Shown one piece after another: positions 1 to 7,365 of a stretch of 64,000 nt of DNA. A program made the translations under genes and the position numbers. Below the pieces are notes generated by a model. That model worked only from the letters and a program-made list of their open reading frames with translations, ran no database searches and was not told the DNA's origin. The DNA is taken from positions 15,591 through 79,590 of the forward strand of contig CAWBUS010000009.1 in NCBI GenBank assembly GCA_963792025.1, written 5' to 3'. Position 1 is the first letter of the stretch; every line of letters begins with the position of its first letter. Source of the DNA: Ginsengibacter sp963792025. Lineage in GTDB: Bacteria > Bacteroidota > Bacteroidia > Chitinophagales > Chitinophagaceae.

Positions 1-100
1 AATATTCATGCTTTTCTAACGAAGCATTTTCCATTTTAAGATACTCCTGGATGGAATAAACCTTTTTTTGATAAGCGTGAGATGGTTCTTCTACTTCCAT
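1..100 (-). CDS. Uma2 family (DUF820) endonuclease-like protein, 5' end only
   Basis: The minus strand opens at an ATG at 98-100 and reads without a stop to the window edge (33 complete codons). The peptide contains YSIQEYLKMENASLEKHEY, which fits the N-terminus of Uma2/DUF820 proteins: a short 'eeYl.le..se.khEy' segment just before the restriction-endonuclease-like core. Those proteins are PD-(D/E)XK-fold nucleases of unclear biological role, common in cyanobacteria and Bacteroidota. The catalytic residues lie beyond the window, so activity cannot be judged. The gene is divergent from the AraC-type regulator at 139, with a 38-base gap. The family call rests on about 20 residues and is an inference. 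Confidence 0.6.
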   Translation of the reverse strand, partial: MEVEEPSHAYQKKVYSIQEYLKMENASLEKHEY

Positions 101-126
101 ATTTTAAAGTTACAAAATACAAAGTA

Positions 127-134
127 TAATTTTG
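127..134 (+). promoter_or_regulatory. Candidate Bacteroidota -7 box (TAATTTTG)
   Basis: TAATTTTG matches the Bacteroidota -7 consensus TAnnTTTG and ends only 4 bases before the ATG at 139. If it is used, the transcript would have almost no leader. No convincing TTG -33 element is visible at the usual spacing, so this is a weak single-box prediction. Confidence 0.3.
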
Positions 135-138
135 TGCC

Positions 139-699
139 ATGAAATTATACATCAAAAACATGGTATGCAACCGTTGTAAAATGGTTGTGAAAGATGAGCT
201 GACAAAATTTGGACTGCATCCCAAAAACGTGGAATTGGGAGAAGTTGACATTGAAGAAGACTTGACCGATTCTCAGAAAAATAAACTTAATGTAATTTTA
301 CAATCATTCGGATTTGAATTGATAGATGATAAGAAAAGCCGCCTTATAGAAAAAATTAAGAATAGCATCGTTGATTTGGTTCACTATTCCGAAGAAAGGC
401 CTGCAACAAATTTTTCAGACTTTATCAGTAAAGAACTTCATCATGACTATCATTACCTGAGCAATCTTTTTTCAGAAGTTGAAGGCATCACAATTGAAAA
501 ATATTTTATAGCCCAAAAAATTGAGAAGGTAAAGGAGCTATTAAAATATGATGAATTGTCACTTTCCCAAATTGCTGATCGCCTAGGATATAGCAGCGTG
601 GCATATTTATCCAACCAGTTTAAAAAACAAACCGGGCTCACGCCCACCTTTTATAAGTCGCTGCGCCAGAATACCAGAAAAAGCATTGACAACCTGTAA
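139..699 (+). CDS. AraC-type regulator with metal-binding-like N-terminus (copper response)
   Basis: 186 residues. Residues 1-65 look like a small ferredoxin-like, HMA-type fold: it starts MKLYIKNMVCNRC, and Cys10 and Cys13 form a CxxC where copper chaperones bind Cu(I). Residues 85-180 form an AraC-type double helix-turn-helix, including 'LSLSQIADRLGYSSVAYLSNQFKKQTG'-like positions 133-159. The gene sits 75 bases upstream of, and on the same strand as, the CopA-type ATPase. That context supports a cytosolic metal sensor acting on copA. Copper as the ligand is inferred from the neighbour and the CxxC; the DNA-binding half is certain. The N-terminal half is shorter and more diverged than a classical HMA domain. 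Confidence 0.85.
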   Translation: MKLYIKNMVCNRCKMVVKDELTKFGLHPKNVELGEVDIEEDLTDSQKNKLNVILQSFGFELIDDKKSRLIEKIKNSIVDLVHYSEERPATNFSDFISKELHHDYHYLSNLFSEVEGITIEKYFIAQKIEKVKELLKYDELSLSQIADRLGYSSVAYLSNQFKKQTGLTPTFYKSLRQNTRKSIDNL

Positions 700-751
700 A
701 TGTTATAACTCTTATACCAAATCATGTAAATACGTAGCCTCCAATAGAAGC

Positions 752-759
752 TAACTTTG
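752..759 (+). promoter_or_regulatory. Candidate -7 box (TAACTTTG) for copA
   Basis: TAACTTTG fits the TAnnTTTG consensus exactly and lies 15 bases before the ATG of the copper ATPase. I see no clear TTG -33 box 17-23 bases upstream, which would fit an activator-dependent promoter. That regulatory reading is inference. Confidence 0.4.
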
Positions 760-774
760 TAAGCAAATTTACAG

Positions 775-3309
775 ATGAAACATACTTACAATATAACAGG
801 AATGAGTTGCACCGGTTGCAAGGCAAAAGTTCAACAACTGCTCTCAGGAGTAAATGGTGTAGAAAACGTGGTAGTAGATTTAACGGAAGGCAAAGCCGTT
901 ATTGATATGAAGGAACATATTCCTACCAAATTATTGAAATCAGCTTTAAAAGATTATCCAAAATATCAACTGGAGGAAAAAAATAATTCTCATAACGGAC
1001 ATGCTCACACGCATACTGCACATGACCCGATGCCGGCGAATCATTCTCATAAAAATGATCGGGGGAAATATTATTGCCCGATGAATTGCGAAGGCGATAA
1101 AACTTACGATAAACCCGGGAATTGTCCGGTTTGCGGAATGAATCTTGAAAAAGAGCATACAGCTTCTGTAAAAAAGAAACAATATACCTGCCCGATGCAT
1201 CCCGAAATCATAAGGAATGCGCCGGGCTCCTGCCCTATTTGCGGAATGAACTTAGTGCCCATGGAACCTGTCGATGATGATGAAAACAAAACCTACAAAG
1301 ACCTTTTGAAAAAGTTTAAGGTTGCGGTTTTATTTACGCTTCCCATTTTAATCATCGCCATGTCAGACATGCTTTCCGGCAATGCGTTGTTGAACTTGAT
1401 GACCCAGGAAAAATGGAATTGGGTGCAATTTGCTTTAGCTACCCCGGTTATTTTTTATGCGGGCTGGATGTTCTTTCAACGTGCATGGAGATCGGTTGTA
1501 ACATGGAACCTTAATATGTTTACACTCATTGGAATCGGTACAGGCGTGGCTTTTTTATTCAGTGTGATTGCTATTTTATTCCCCGGCATTTTTCCTTCTC
1601 AGTTCAGAAATGAGAGCGGGACCGTGTTTGTTTATTTTGAAGCATCAACTGTTATTATTACGCTGGTCTTATTAGGGCAACTATTGGAAGCAAGAGCCCA
1701 CAGCCGTACCGGTGAAGCAATAAAACAATTATTAAAATTAGTTCCCTCAGAAGCAACTTTATTAATAAACGGAATAGAAAAAATTATTTCAATTAATGAC
1801 ATTAATAAGGGAGACCTTTTGCGTGTAAAGCCGGGGGAAAAAATTGCGGTTGATGGAAAAATAGTAGAAGGCGAGAGCAGTATTGATGAATCAATGATTA
1901 CCGGCGAACCCATCCCTATAGATAAAAAAACCGGGGACAACGTTACTTCCGGCACCATTAATACAACGGGATCTTTTGTTATGAAAGCCGAAAAAGTGGG
2001 TTCGGAAACTTTGCTTTCGCAAATTATAAAAATGGTAAATGATGCGAGTCGCTCACGGGCTCCCATTCAAAAGCTAACCGACAGAATCGCAAGATATTTT
2101 GTACCAGCCGTTGTTGGTGTTGCTGTAATCACTTTTGTTGTATGGGTTATGTTTGGCCCCGAACCAAAGTATACATATGCATTTGTAAATGCGATAGCAG
2201 TATTGATTATCGCTTGCCCGTGTGCGTTAGGTTTAGCCACACCCATGTCAGTAATGGTAGGCGTTGGTAAAGGAGCGCAATCTGGTGTTCTGATTAAAAA
2301 TGCTGAAGCCCTGGAAAAGATGAATCAAATCGACACATTGATTGTTGATAAAACAGGAACACTTACCGAGGGGAAACCGTCGGTTGAAAAGATAGTGATA
2401 GAAACAGGATTTAATGAAAATGAAGTATTGCAAAAAATTATTTTTCTGAATAGAAATAGTGAACATCCTTTAGCCGAAGCGATTGCTAAATATGGTAAAG
2501 CCTTCTTGCCGAACGGACAGGGAAAAAAAGCAAACTTCCCGGAAGTGTCAAATTTTAAAGCGATTGCTGGTAAAGGCATAAGCGGAGTTGTAGATGGTAA
2601 ACAAACAGCGCTTGGCAATAAAAAATTAATGGACGAGTTACAATCATCAATACCTGCATCTATTGAAGAGAAAGTAAATAGCGAACAGCAATCCGGAAAA
2701 ACGGTTTCTTATATTTCAATAGATGGAGCTACCATTGGCTATGTAACTATTACTGACAAAATAAAAGCTACCAGTAAACAAGCGATACAGGATCTATTGG
2801 ATGAGGGCATAGAAATTATAATGCTAACAGGAGATAATGCAGGTACCGCCAAAGCAGTGGCAGATGAATTGCACTTAACCGGCTTTAAAGCAGGAGTTCT
2901 GCCGGAGGATAAATTGAACGAGATAAAAAGATTACAGGGAGAAGGTAAAAAAGTAGCCATGGCTGGTGATGGAATAAATGATTCACCGGCATTGGCGCAA
3001 GCCGATGTTGGAATTGCCATGGGCACCGGAACAGATGTTGCTATAGAAAGCGCCGCAATTACTTTGGTAAAAGGAGACCTGCATGGAATTGTAAAAGCCA
3101 AAAAATTAAGCGAAGGCGTTATGAAAAATATTCACCAAAACTTATGGTTTGCTTTTGCTTATAACACACTCGGCGTGCCTATTGCAGCAGGAATTTTATA
3201 TCCCGTTTTCGGAATTTTACTATCGCCAATGATAGCCGCAGTCGCTATGAGTTTTAGTTCCGTGTCAGTAATTGCAAATTCTTTGAGGTTGCGGAATTTG
3301 AAATTGTAA
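775..3309 (+). CDS. copA: Copper-translocating P1B-type ATPase CopA
   Basis: 844 residues; exports Cu(I) across the inner membrane using ATP. Order: HMA domain 1-65 (GMSCTGC, Cys12/Cys15), a His-rich linker 72-95, two heavy-metal-binding repeats of the CPM..GxCPxCGMxL type at about 99-125 and 137-163, membrane helices from about 180, actuator TGE at 376-378, the ion-binding CPC at 481-483, the phosphorylation motif DKTGT with Asp525, the HP dipeptide at 564-565 (NSEHPLAEA) and GDGIND at 731-736. The last helices carry NTLG and MSFSSVSV, as in Cu(I)-type P1B-1 pumps. Cu(I) specificity is inferred from these motifs. The gene follows the AraC-type regulator. Three metal-binding modules before the core is metal-rich but known in Bacteroidota. 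Confidence 0.96.
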   Translation: MKHTYNITGMSCTGCKAKVQQLLSGVNGVENVVVDLTEGKAVIDMKEHIPTKLLKSALKDYPKYQLEEKNNSHNGHAHTHTAHDPMPANHSHKNDRGKYYCPMNCEGDKTYDKPGNCPVCGMNLEKEHTASVKKKQYTCPMHPEIIRNAPGSCPICGMNLVPMEPVDDDENKTYKDLLKKFKVAVLFTLPILIIAMSDMLSGNALLNLMTQEKWNWVQFALATPVIFYAGWMFFQRAWRSVVTWNLNMFTLIGIGTGVAFLFSVIAILFPGIFPSQFRNESGTVFVYFEASTVIITLVLLGQLLEARAHSRTGEAIKQLLKLVPSEATLLINGIEKIISINDINKGDLLRVKPGEKIAVDGKIVEGESSIDESMITGEPIPIDKKTGDNVTSGTINTTGSFVMKAEKVGSETLLSQIIKMVNDASRSRAPIQKLTDRIARYFVPAVVGVAVITFVVWVMFGPEPKYTYAFVNAIAVLIIACPCALGLATPMSVMVGVGKGAQSGVLIKNAEALEKMNQIDTLIVDKTGTLTEGKPSVEKIVIETGFNENEVLQKIIFLNRNSEHPLAEAIAKYGKAFLPNGQGKKANFPEVSNFKAIAGKGISGVVDGKQTALGNKKLMDELQSSIPASIEEKVNSEQQSGKTVSYISIDGATIGYVTITDKIKATSKQAIQDLLDEGIEIIMLTGDNAGTAKAVADELHLTGFKAGVLPEDKLNEIKRLQGEGKKVAMAGDGINDSPALAQADVGIAMGTGTDVAIESAAITLVKGDLHGIVKAKKLSEGVMKNIHQNLWFAFAYNTLGVPIAAGILYPVFGILLSPMIAAVAMSFSSVSVIANSLRLRNLKL

Positions 3310-3345
3310 TAAATATGGTACTGGCAGATTTTTTAAAGAAAAATA

Positions 3346-3430
3346 TTTCCCGCAAACCCTGTCGGTCAGTCATGAAAATTGCTTTGCAACTTTCGTACCC
3401 CCTACTGCCGACAAGCAATTATGCGGGAAA
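3346..3430. repeat. Complex inverted-repeat element between convergent genes
   Basis: Several perfect complementary arms are nested or interleaved. TTTCCCGCA (3346-3354) pairs with TGCGGGAAA (3422-3430), TGTCGG (3360-3365) with CCGACA (3408-3413), and AATTGCTT (3377-3384) with AAGCAATT (3413-3420). The element lies between copA (+) and the gene ending at 3456 (-). It may act as a bidirectional terminator or be a folded RNA or a repeat relic. No T-tract follows either arm, so a simple intrinsic terminator is not convincing. Confidence 0.5.
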
Positions 3431-3455
3431 CACACTGACTATGATTAACACGATA

Positions 3456-4238
3456 CTAATATCCAAAGCCATTGCCGTATCCACCCATTGAAGGCATAAA
3501 CAAAGAAGAAGCAATTTTTACCCCAATGTAGAACCCAATACAGATTACTAACGGTGACAGGTACCAGCTAAGTGCATCATTGGTGCCTGATGCTTTAAAA
3601 GATTGCTGTATGATATTAAAGAGCATCAGCAAAAGATACAACATAATAATTCCTGAGAATATTCCCTGCTGTATGAGCGATTCAGGATTTAGAAGACTCA
3701 TACTGTCCTTATTAAACATCATAAATATGGCAATCGTTAAAAGAATCAACATTAATGGAATCCCGCAAATTCCCCCCGTCAGTAATTCTTTTTTAAAATC
3801 AGGTTTTCCTGACACTGCTTTTACAATAAATGTAAGAGCTGAGATGATTATCAAAACAAGGCCTGCGCTAAGTCCAAGTTTAAAAAATGCACCAAAGCCA
3901 ATTGCAGACCTTACTTCGCTGCCAGCAATTATATAAGGAACCAGTATATAAAATACAACCGTGGTTATAATTAATATAAGGCCCTGCTGGTATGCTTCGC
4001 TGCCCGCATTGGTAAATATGCCAAGTGTTCCTTTTATAGGTTGAGAAAAAATGTCCTTAATAATTTGCAAAAGACTTTTTGAAAAAAATGATTTTACATC
4101 ATTTATGTAAACATTGGATGCGGGTTGCCCTTGTGAACCTGCAGCGTTTGTTACGGGTATGGAAATTTGTTGTGCACCTTCAACGCCGCCTGTTACTCCA
4201 GACCTTGGAGATGATTCATTGTTTTGTTGTTCGTCCAT
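3456..4238 (-). CDS. Five-helix membrane protein, possibly Yip1-like
   Basis: 260 residues. A polar Ser/Gly/Gln-rich N-terminus (1-60) is followed by five strongly hydrophobic segments at about 85-105, 115-143, 155-175, 190-212 and 228-250, and a Gly/Tyr-rich tail (GGYGNGFGY). The arrangement of a soluble tail, an amphipathic 'IIKDIFSQPIKGTLGIF' stretch (residues 59-75) and five helices resembles Yip1-domain proteins, but no diagnostic motif is decisive. It is transcribed alone, convergent to copA. Function is unknown; location in the inner membrane is inferred from the helices. Confidence 0.7.
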   Translation of the reverse strand: MDEQQNNESSPRSGVTGGVEGAQQISIPVTNAAGSQGQPASNVYINDVKSFFSKSLLQIIKDIFSQPIKGTLGIFTNAGSEAYQQGLILIITTVVFYILVPYIIAGSEVRSAIGFGAFFKLGLSAGLVLIIISALTFIVKAVSGKPDFKKELLTGGICGIPLMLILLTIAIFMMFNKDSMSLLNPESLIQQGIFSGIIMLYLLLMLFNIIQQSFKASGTNDALSWYLSPLVICIGFYIGVKIASSLFMPSMGGYGNGFGY

Positions 4239-4411
4239 GATTTGTGTGTTTTAAATGTTTAATAAATTTTGTTAGTCAAACCTATTGATTGGCATAATTC
4301 TTATCAAACCCCATTTATTTTTTGCATCACTTCATTTATTTATCGTTTCGCAAAGAATGTGCAGTCAAGCAGTTTGATAATAAATTTTTGAAGTTTATCT
4401 CTTTGAAATAC

Positions 4412-5683
4412 CTATTCCGCTATTAATTTCTGCGTTTGCACCTCACCGGGAGTAACAATGCTTATTGTGTACATTCCCTTCGATAATGAACCGATATTTA
4501 TTTTCTGTTCGGTATCATTGGTGAACTTTTGATTGATCAGCGTTCTTCCCATTAAGTCCCTTACAAAAACGCTTGCGGTTCTTACATCAAGTTTATCATA
4601 ATTACCGATAACGAAGTATCCATGAGCAGGATTCGGATATATTCTTATCTGTAAACTATTTACCAGTGTGATATAAACAATTTTGCTGTAGGTAAACTTT
4701 CCATCGTTATCCACTATTTGAAGGCGATAATAAACTTTACCGGTTGCAAGACTTGATATATCATCCGGATAAGTATAATCATGTCTCGAAACCGAAGTGA
4801 TTGCAGCATTCACACTTCCTACTGTTGAAAAATCTATCCCGTTAGTACTGCGTTGTATGTTGAAATGAGAAGTGCTTATTTCGCTGGATGTTTGCCAGGC
4901 CAGCTGTGCTACATTATTTTGCTTTGTAACACTAAAGTTCACGAGAGTAAGTGGTAGTATCCCACTGATATTACCCATAATTTGTGTAATAGACCACCGG
5001 TTTTCAATGTCATCACGCACCCTCAAAAAAAGTGTGTCAGCATCCGCAGGAATTGTAGTACGAGGAATATTAATTAAGTAAGATCCATCAGCAGCAGGTA
5101 CTGCAAAAGATACCCCATCGCAACTGCCAAAGCCCAGGTCTGTTTTGAAAAAATATTCACCGTTTAATACTTTATTCGTATCACTTTTATATATTTCTAT
5201 ATTTCTGCGAAAAGTAAAACCCCATCTGCCATAATTATCTAAGAGGCGGCCATACAATTTGTGATAGCCTTCTGACAAGATGGAAGTAGCCGCAGTAAAG
5301 CTTTGCAGCAATATAGAGTCGGGTGATGTAATACTTAAAGGTGTAGCTAGTCCGAAACCCGGATCCGTATCAATAAAATATTCACCGTTTACAATAGTTG
5401 TTTTAACTTCTGATGCAAGCACTTCAATATTTCTTCTTGCCGTTAGGCTCCATCTGCCACTATCATCTTTTGTTCTTATATATAATTTATGAAAGCCGGG
5501 TGTATAGCTACTAACGGTTATGCTTAGGTTAAAAGTGCCATCACTGGTGGGAGCAAAGTTTACCAATGTATTATTTCCATATCCCAAATCCGTATCTATA
5601 AAATATTCGCCCTGCACCACATTCTGGCAAAGTGCAGTAAAGTGCAATGCAGCAAGCAATATGATTATTGTAAATTTTTTCAT
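4412..5683 (-). CDS. Secreted protein with three EYFxDTDxGFG repeats and T9SS sorting domain
   Basis: 423 residues. A signal peptide (1-19, ending ALCQ) is followed by three repeats of roughly 80-90 residues, each opening with a [V/N]GEYFIDTD.G[FY]G motif at about 25, 100 and 173 and closing with W-rich strands such as 'GRWSLTARRNIEV'. A beta-sandwich (about 245-335, 'VNFSVTKQNNVAQLAWQTSSE') and a C-terminal T9SS type A sorting domain (IYPNPAHGYFVI...KGMYTISIVT) complete it. The product should cross the outer membrane by type IX secretion and be anchored or released. It starts 6 bases after the stop of the gene at 5690-6823, so the two form an operon. The role of the repeat is unknown. Confidence 0.85.
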   Translation of the reverse strand: MKKFTIIILLAALHFTALCQNVVQGEYFIDTDLGYGNNTLVNFAPTSDGTFNLSITVSSYTPGFHKLYIRTKDDSGRWSLTARRNIEVLASEVKTTIVNGEYFIDTDPGFGLATPLSITSPDSILLQSFTAATSILSEGYHKLYGRLLDNYGRWGFTFRRNIEIYKSDTNKVLNGEYFFKTDLGFGSCDGVSFAVPAADGSYLINIPRTTIPADADTLFLRVRDDIENRWSITQIMGNISGILPLTLVNFSVTKQNNVAQLAWQTSSEISTSHFNIQRSTNGIDFSTVGSVNAAITSVSRHDYTYPDDISSLATGKVYYRLQIVDNDGKFTYSKIVYITLVNSLQIRIYPNPAHGYFVIGNYDKLDVRTASVFVRDLMGRTLINQKFTNDTEQKINIGSLSKGMYTISIVTPGEVQTQKLIAE

Positions 5684-5689
5684 GGCAAA

Positions 5690-6823
5690 TTATTTTATGG
5701 TTCTTGCCTGTATAGTTACCTGTAAGTCTGTTGACGTGGCGCCGGGTGTGGTAATTGTATAAATTACCGGTATAGCAGCAAGCCCTGAAAGTGTATAGCG
5801 ATCAATGGAAACAGTACCACCAAAGGCTCCGCGATCTGTTCCATCAGAACCATTATTGCTTGCCTGCGATCCATTTGCTATTTGGTATGCTCCATCTGCA
5901 GAAGTGGAAGAAGCAACAAATAAGGTAGTAATTGCAGGCACTACAAGATTGTTATCACTTGTTCCAAATTGAGTAGAAAGTGTTCCGATATTATATTGTA
6001 TTACACCTGAAGACGCTGCGATATTTACTTTTGCATTTACAGGCATTAAAATATTATTCTTAAACTCAGAAGCAGTAAAAGAAAGATTGGGATTAGCCAG
6101 ATTATCAGGCCCGTCAAATACATTATTATTGCATTGGAGTATCGGCCACAATGTTGTCGGATTAGCAATGGGCGTTCCCCATGTTAATGTCTTTTGGCAA
6201 ATGTTGTTATTAAAATAAATGTTGGTAGGCGGTGTAAAAGTTGTGTTACCATCAGTGGAAAATACATTAGATACAAGTGTGTTTGGAAAGAAATTTTGCA
6301 ATATATAAATGTCAGAAAGCGGATGGCCGAATTGCACACCGCTTTCTATTCTGCAGCGCTTCACAGTAACACCATTCACACTTATATAAACTACTGCATC
6401 AGCAGTATTTCCATTAGCAATAACATCCATGCCTTCAACAACAGAATTATCCGAGCCGGCATTAAAATAGATTCTGCCTATTTTTGATTCCATAGCATTC
6501 TCAGAAGTCTTTGGGTTGTTAGGTAAAAAATATCCTGGACCAATAATTACGAGCCGCTTGGTAATTGCAGCAAAATCATACACAACTGTCGAGCCTTCTA
6601 CATGCAGCGTATCGCCACTATTTACAATTGCAAAAGCAACTGCCTGGTTAATTTGGGCAAATACAGGATAGGCAGGTGAGCCTCCGAAATTTTCTCCATA
6701 CAAAGTCGAGCCATTATAATTTGACTTATTATTTACCCGCCAGATGGTTGCATTTGCCTGCATAGCAAAAAGAACACATGCGGTAATTGCAGTCGTAATA
6801 AATAGTAACTGTTTCTGTTTCAT
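5690..6823 (-). CDS. Secreted right-handed beta-helix protein
   Basis: 377 residues. The signal peptide (1-26, ending QANA) is followed by IWRVNNKSNYNG and a long stretch of short, Asn/Val/Ile-rich repeats typical of parallel beta-helix proteins (about 70-300, for example 'DNSVVEGMDVIAN', 'NGVTVKRCRIES'). The end (RYTLSGLAAIPVIYTITTP) looks like a beta-strand cap, and no T9SS sorting domain is visible. It is the first gene of an operon with the DTDPGFG-repeat protein 6 bases downstream, so the two probably act together at the cell surface, perhaps binding polysaccharide or adhering. Pectate-lyase-like folds include enzymes, but I see no catalytic motif. Confidence 0.75.
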   Translation of the reverse strand: MKQKQLLFITTAITACVLFAMQANATIWRVNNKSNYNGSTLYGENFGGSPAYPVFAQINQAVAFAIVNSGDTLHVEGSTVVYDFAAITKRLVIIGPGYFLPNNPKTSENAMESKIGRIYFNAGSDNSVVEGMDVIANGNTADAVVYISVNGVTVKRCRIESGVQFGHPLSDIYILQNFFPNTLVSNVFSTDGNTTFTPPTNIYFNNNICQKTLTWGTPIANPTTLWPILQCNNNVFDGPDNLANPNLSFTASEFKNNILMPVNAKVNIAASSGVIQYNIGTLSTQFGTSDNNLVVPAITTLFVASSTSADGAYQIANGSQASNNGSDGTDRGAFGGTVSIDRYTLSGLAAIPVIYTITTPGATSTDLQVTIQARTIK

Positions 6824-6953
6824 AAAAAAATTTTAATGATTAAATAATATATTGTGTGCCTTATACCAAATTTGTACTTGGAAACGAGGGATACGAAGTG
6901 TTTTTTGAAGGATATTTATGACAACTTTTTTATTGCATTCGCTTTGCGATTAA

Positions 6954-7196
6954 CTATTTACCGGATTTCCTATCATTAAAAATGAATAGGAGAACCAGGT
7001 ACATGCCAATTGATATTGCGACAAAAGCAATAAGTGCAGGAATTTCCCATCGGTGATAACTTTCTATATCTACATCTGTACCAAGCGCTGACACTATAGC
7101 CCAGGGCGCAAGAACAGAACACAATCCGATGGCAACAGCTATTGCAATAAATTTGCATTGCCTTTGCATAATTAAAAGTTTGTCGGCTAAAATCAT
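6954..7196 (-). CDS. Small two-helix membrane protein
   Basis: 80 residues with two hydrophobic segments (about 15-38 and 52-73) joined by a short acidic loop (GTDVDIESYHRWEI), ending in a charged tail (NDRKSGK). A second in-frame ATG at codon 10 (7169) could be the true start. The gene is divergent from the LytS-type kinase, and its upstream region holds the 21-base-period direct repeat. I do not recognise the family. The hydrophobic pattern and its fit between neighbours suggest it is real. Confidence 0.5.
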   Translation of the reverse strand: MILADKLLIMQRQCKFIAIAVAIGLCSVLAPWAIVSALGTDVDIESYHRWEIPALIAFVAISIGMYLVLLFIFNDRKSGK

Positions 7197-7239
7197 TTTC
7201 GTTGTAAACTTAATATGGCACCTATTGCAGTTAAAATCG

Positions 7240-7273
7240 CATTTATTATTTGCAACGCTTCATTTATTATTTG
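7240..7273 (+). promoter_or_regulatory. 13-base direct repeat with 21-base period (candidate LytTR operator)
   Basis: CATTTATTATTTG occurs at 7240-7252 and again at 7261-7273, exactly 21 bases apart, which puts both copies on the same DNA face. LytTR regulators typically bind pairs of direct repeats spaced about two helical turns apart, and this pair lies 93 bases upstream of the LytS start. The repeat is directly visible; its use as an operator is inference, and A/T richness raises the chance of coincidence. Confidence 0.45.
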
Positions 7274-7365
7274 TATCAAATTTTGAGAAAATCAAAAGGA
7301 ATGTTTACCTTATGTCACGTGAGGATTTAATTTTTTTCCTGTTTAATTTGCTAAAGCCGTCTCTT

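Noticed and set aside
2739..3101. 120-codon frame antisense to copA, with others nearby (1632-2066, 2325-2618)
   Set aside because: Shadows of the intact ATPase, with no family resemblance.
6194..6487. 97-codon plus-strand frame inside the beta-helix gene
   Set aside because: Antisense to a coding sequence with a signal peptide and repeats; no family.
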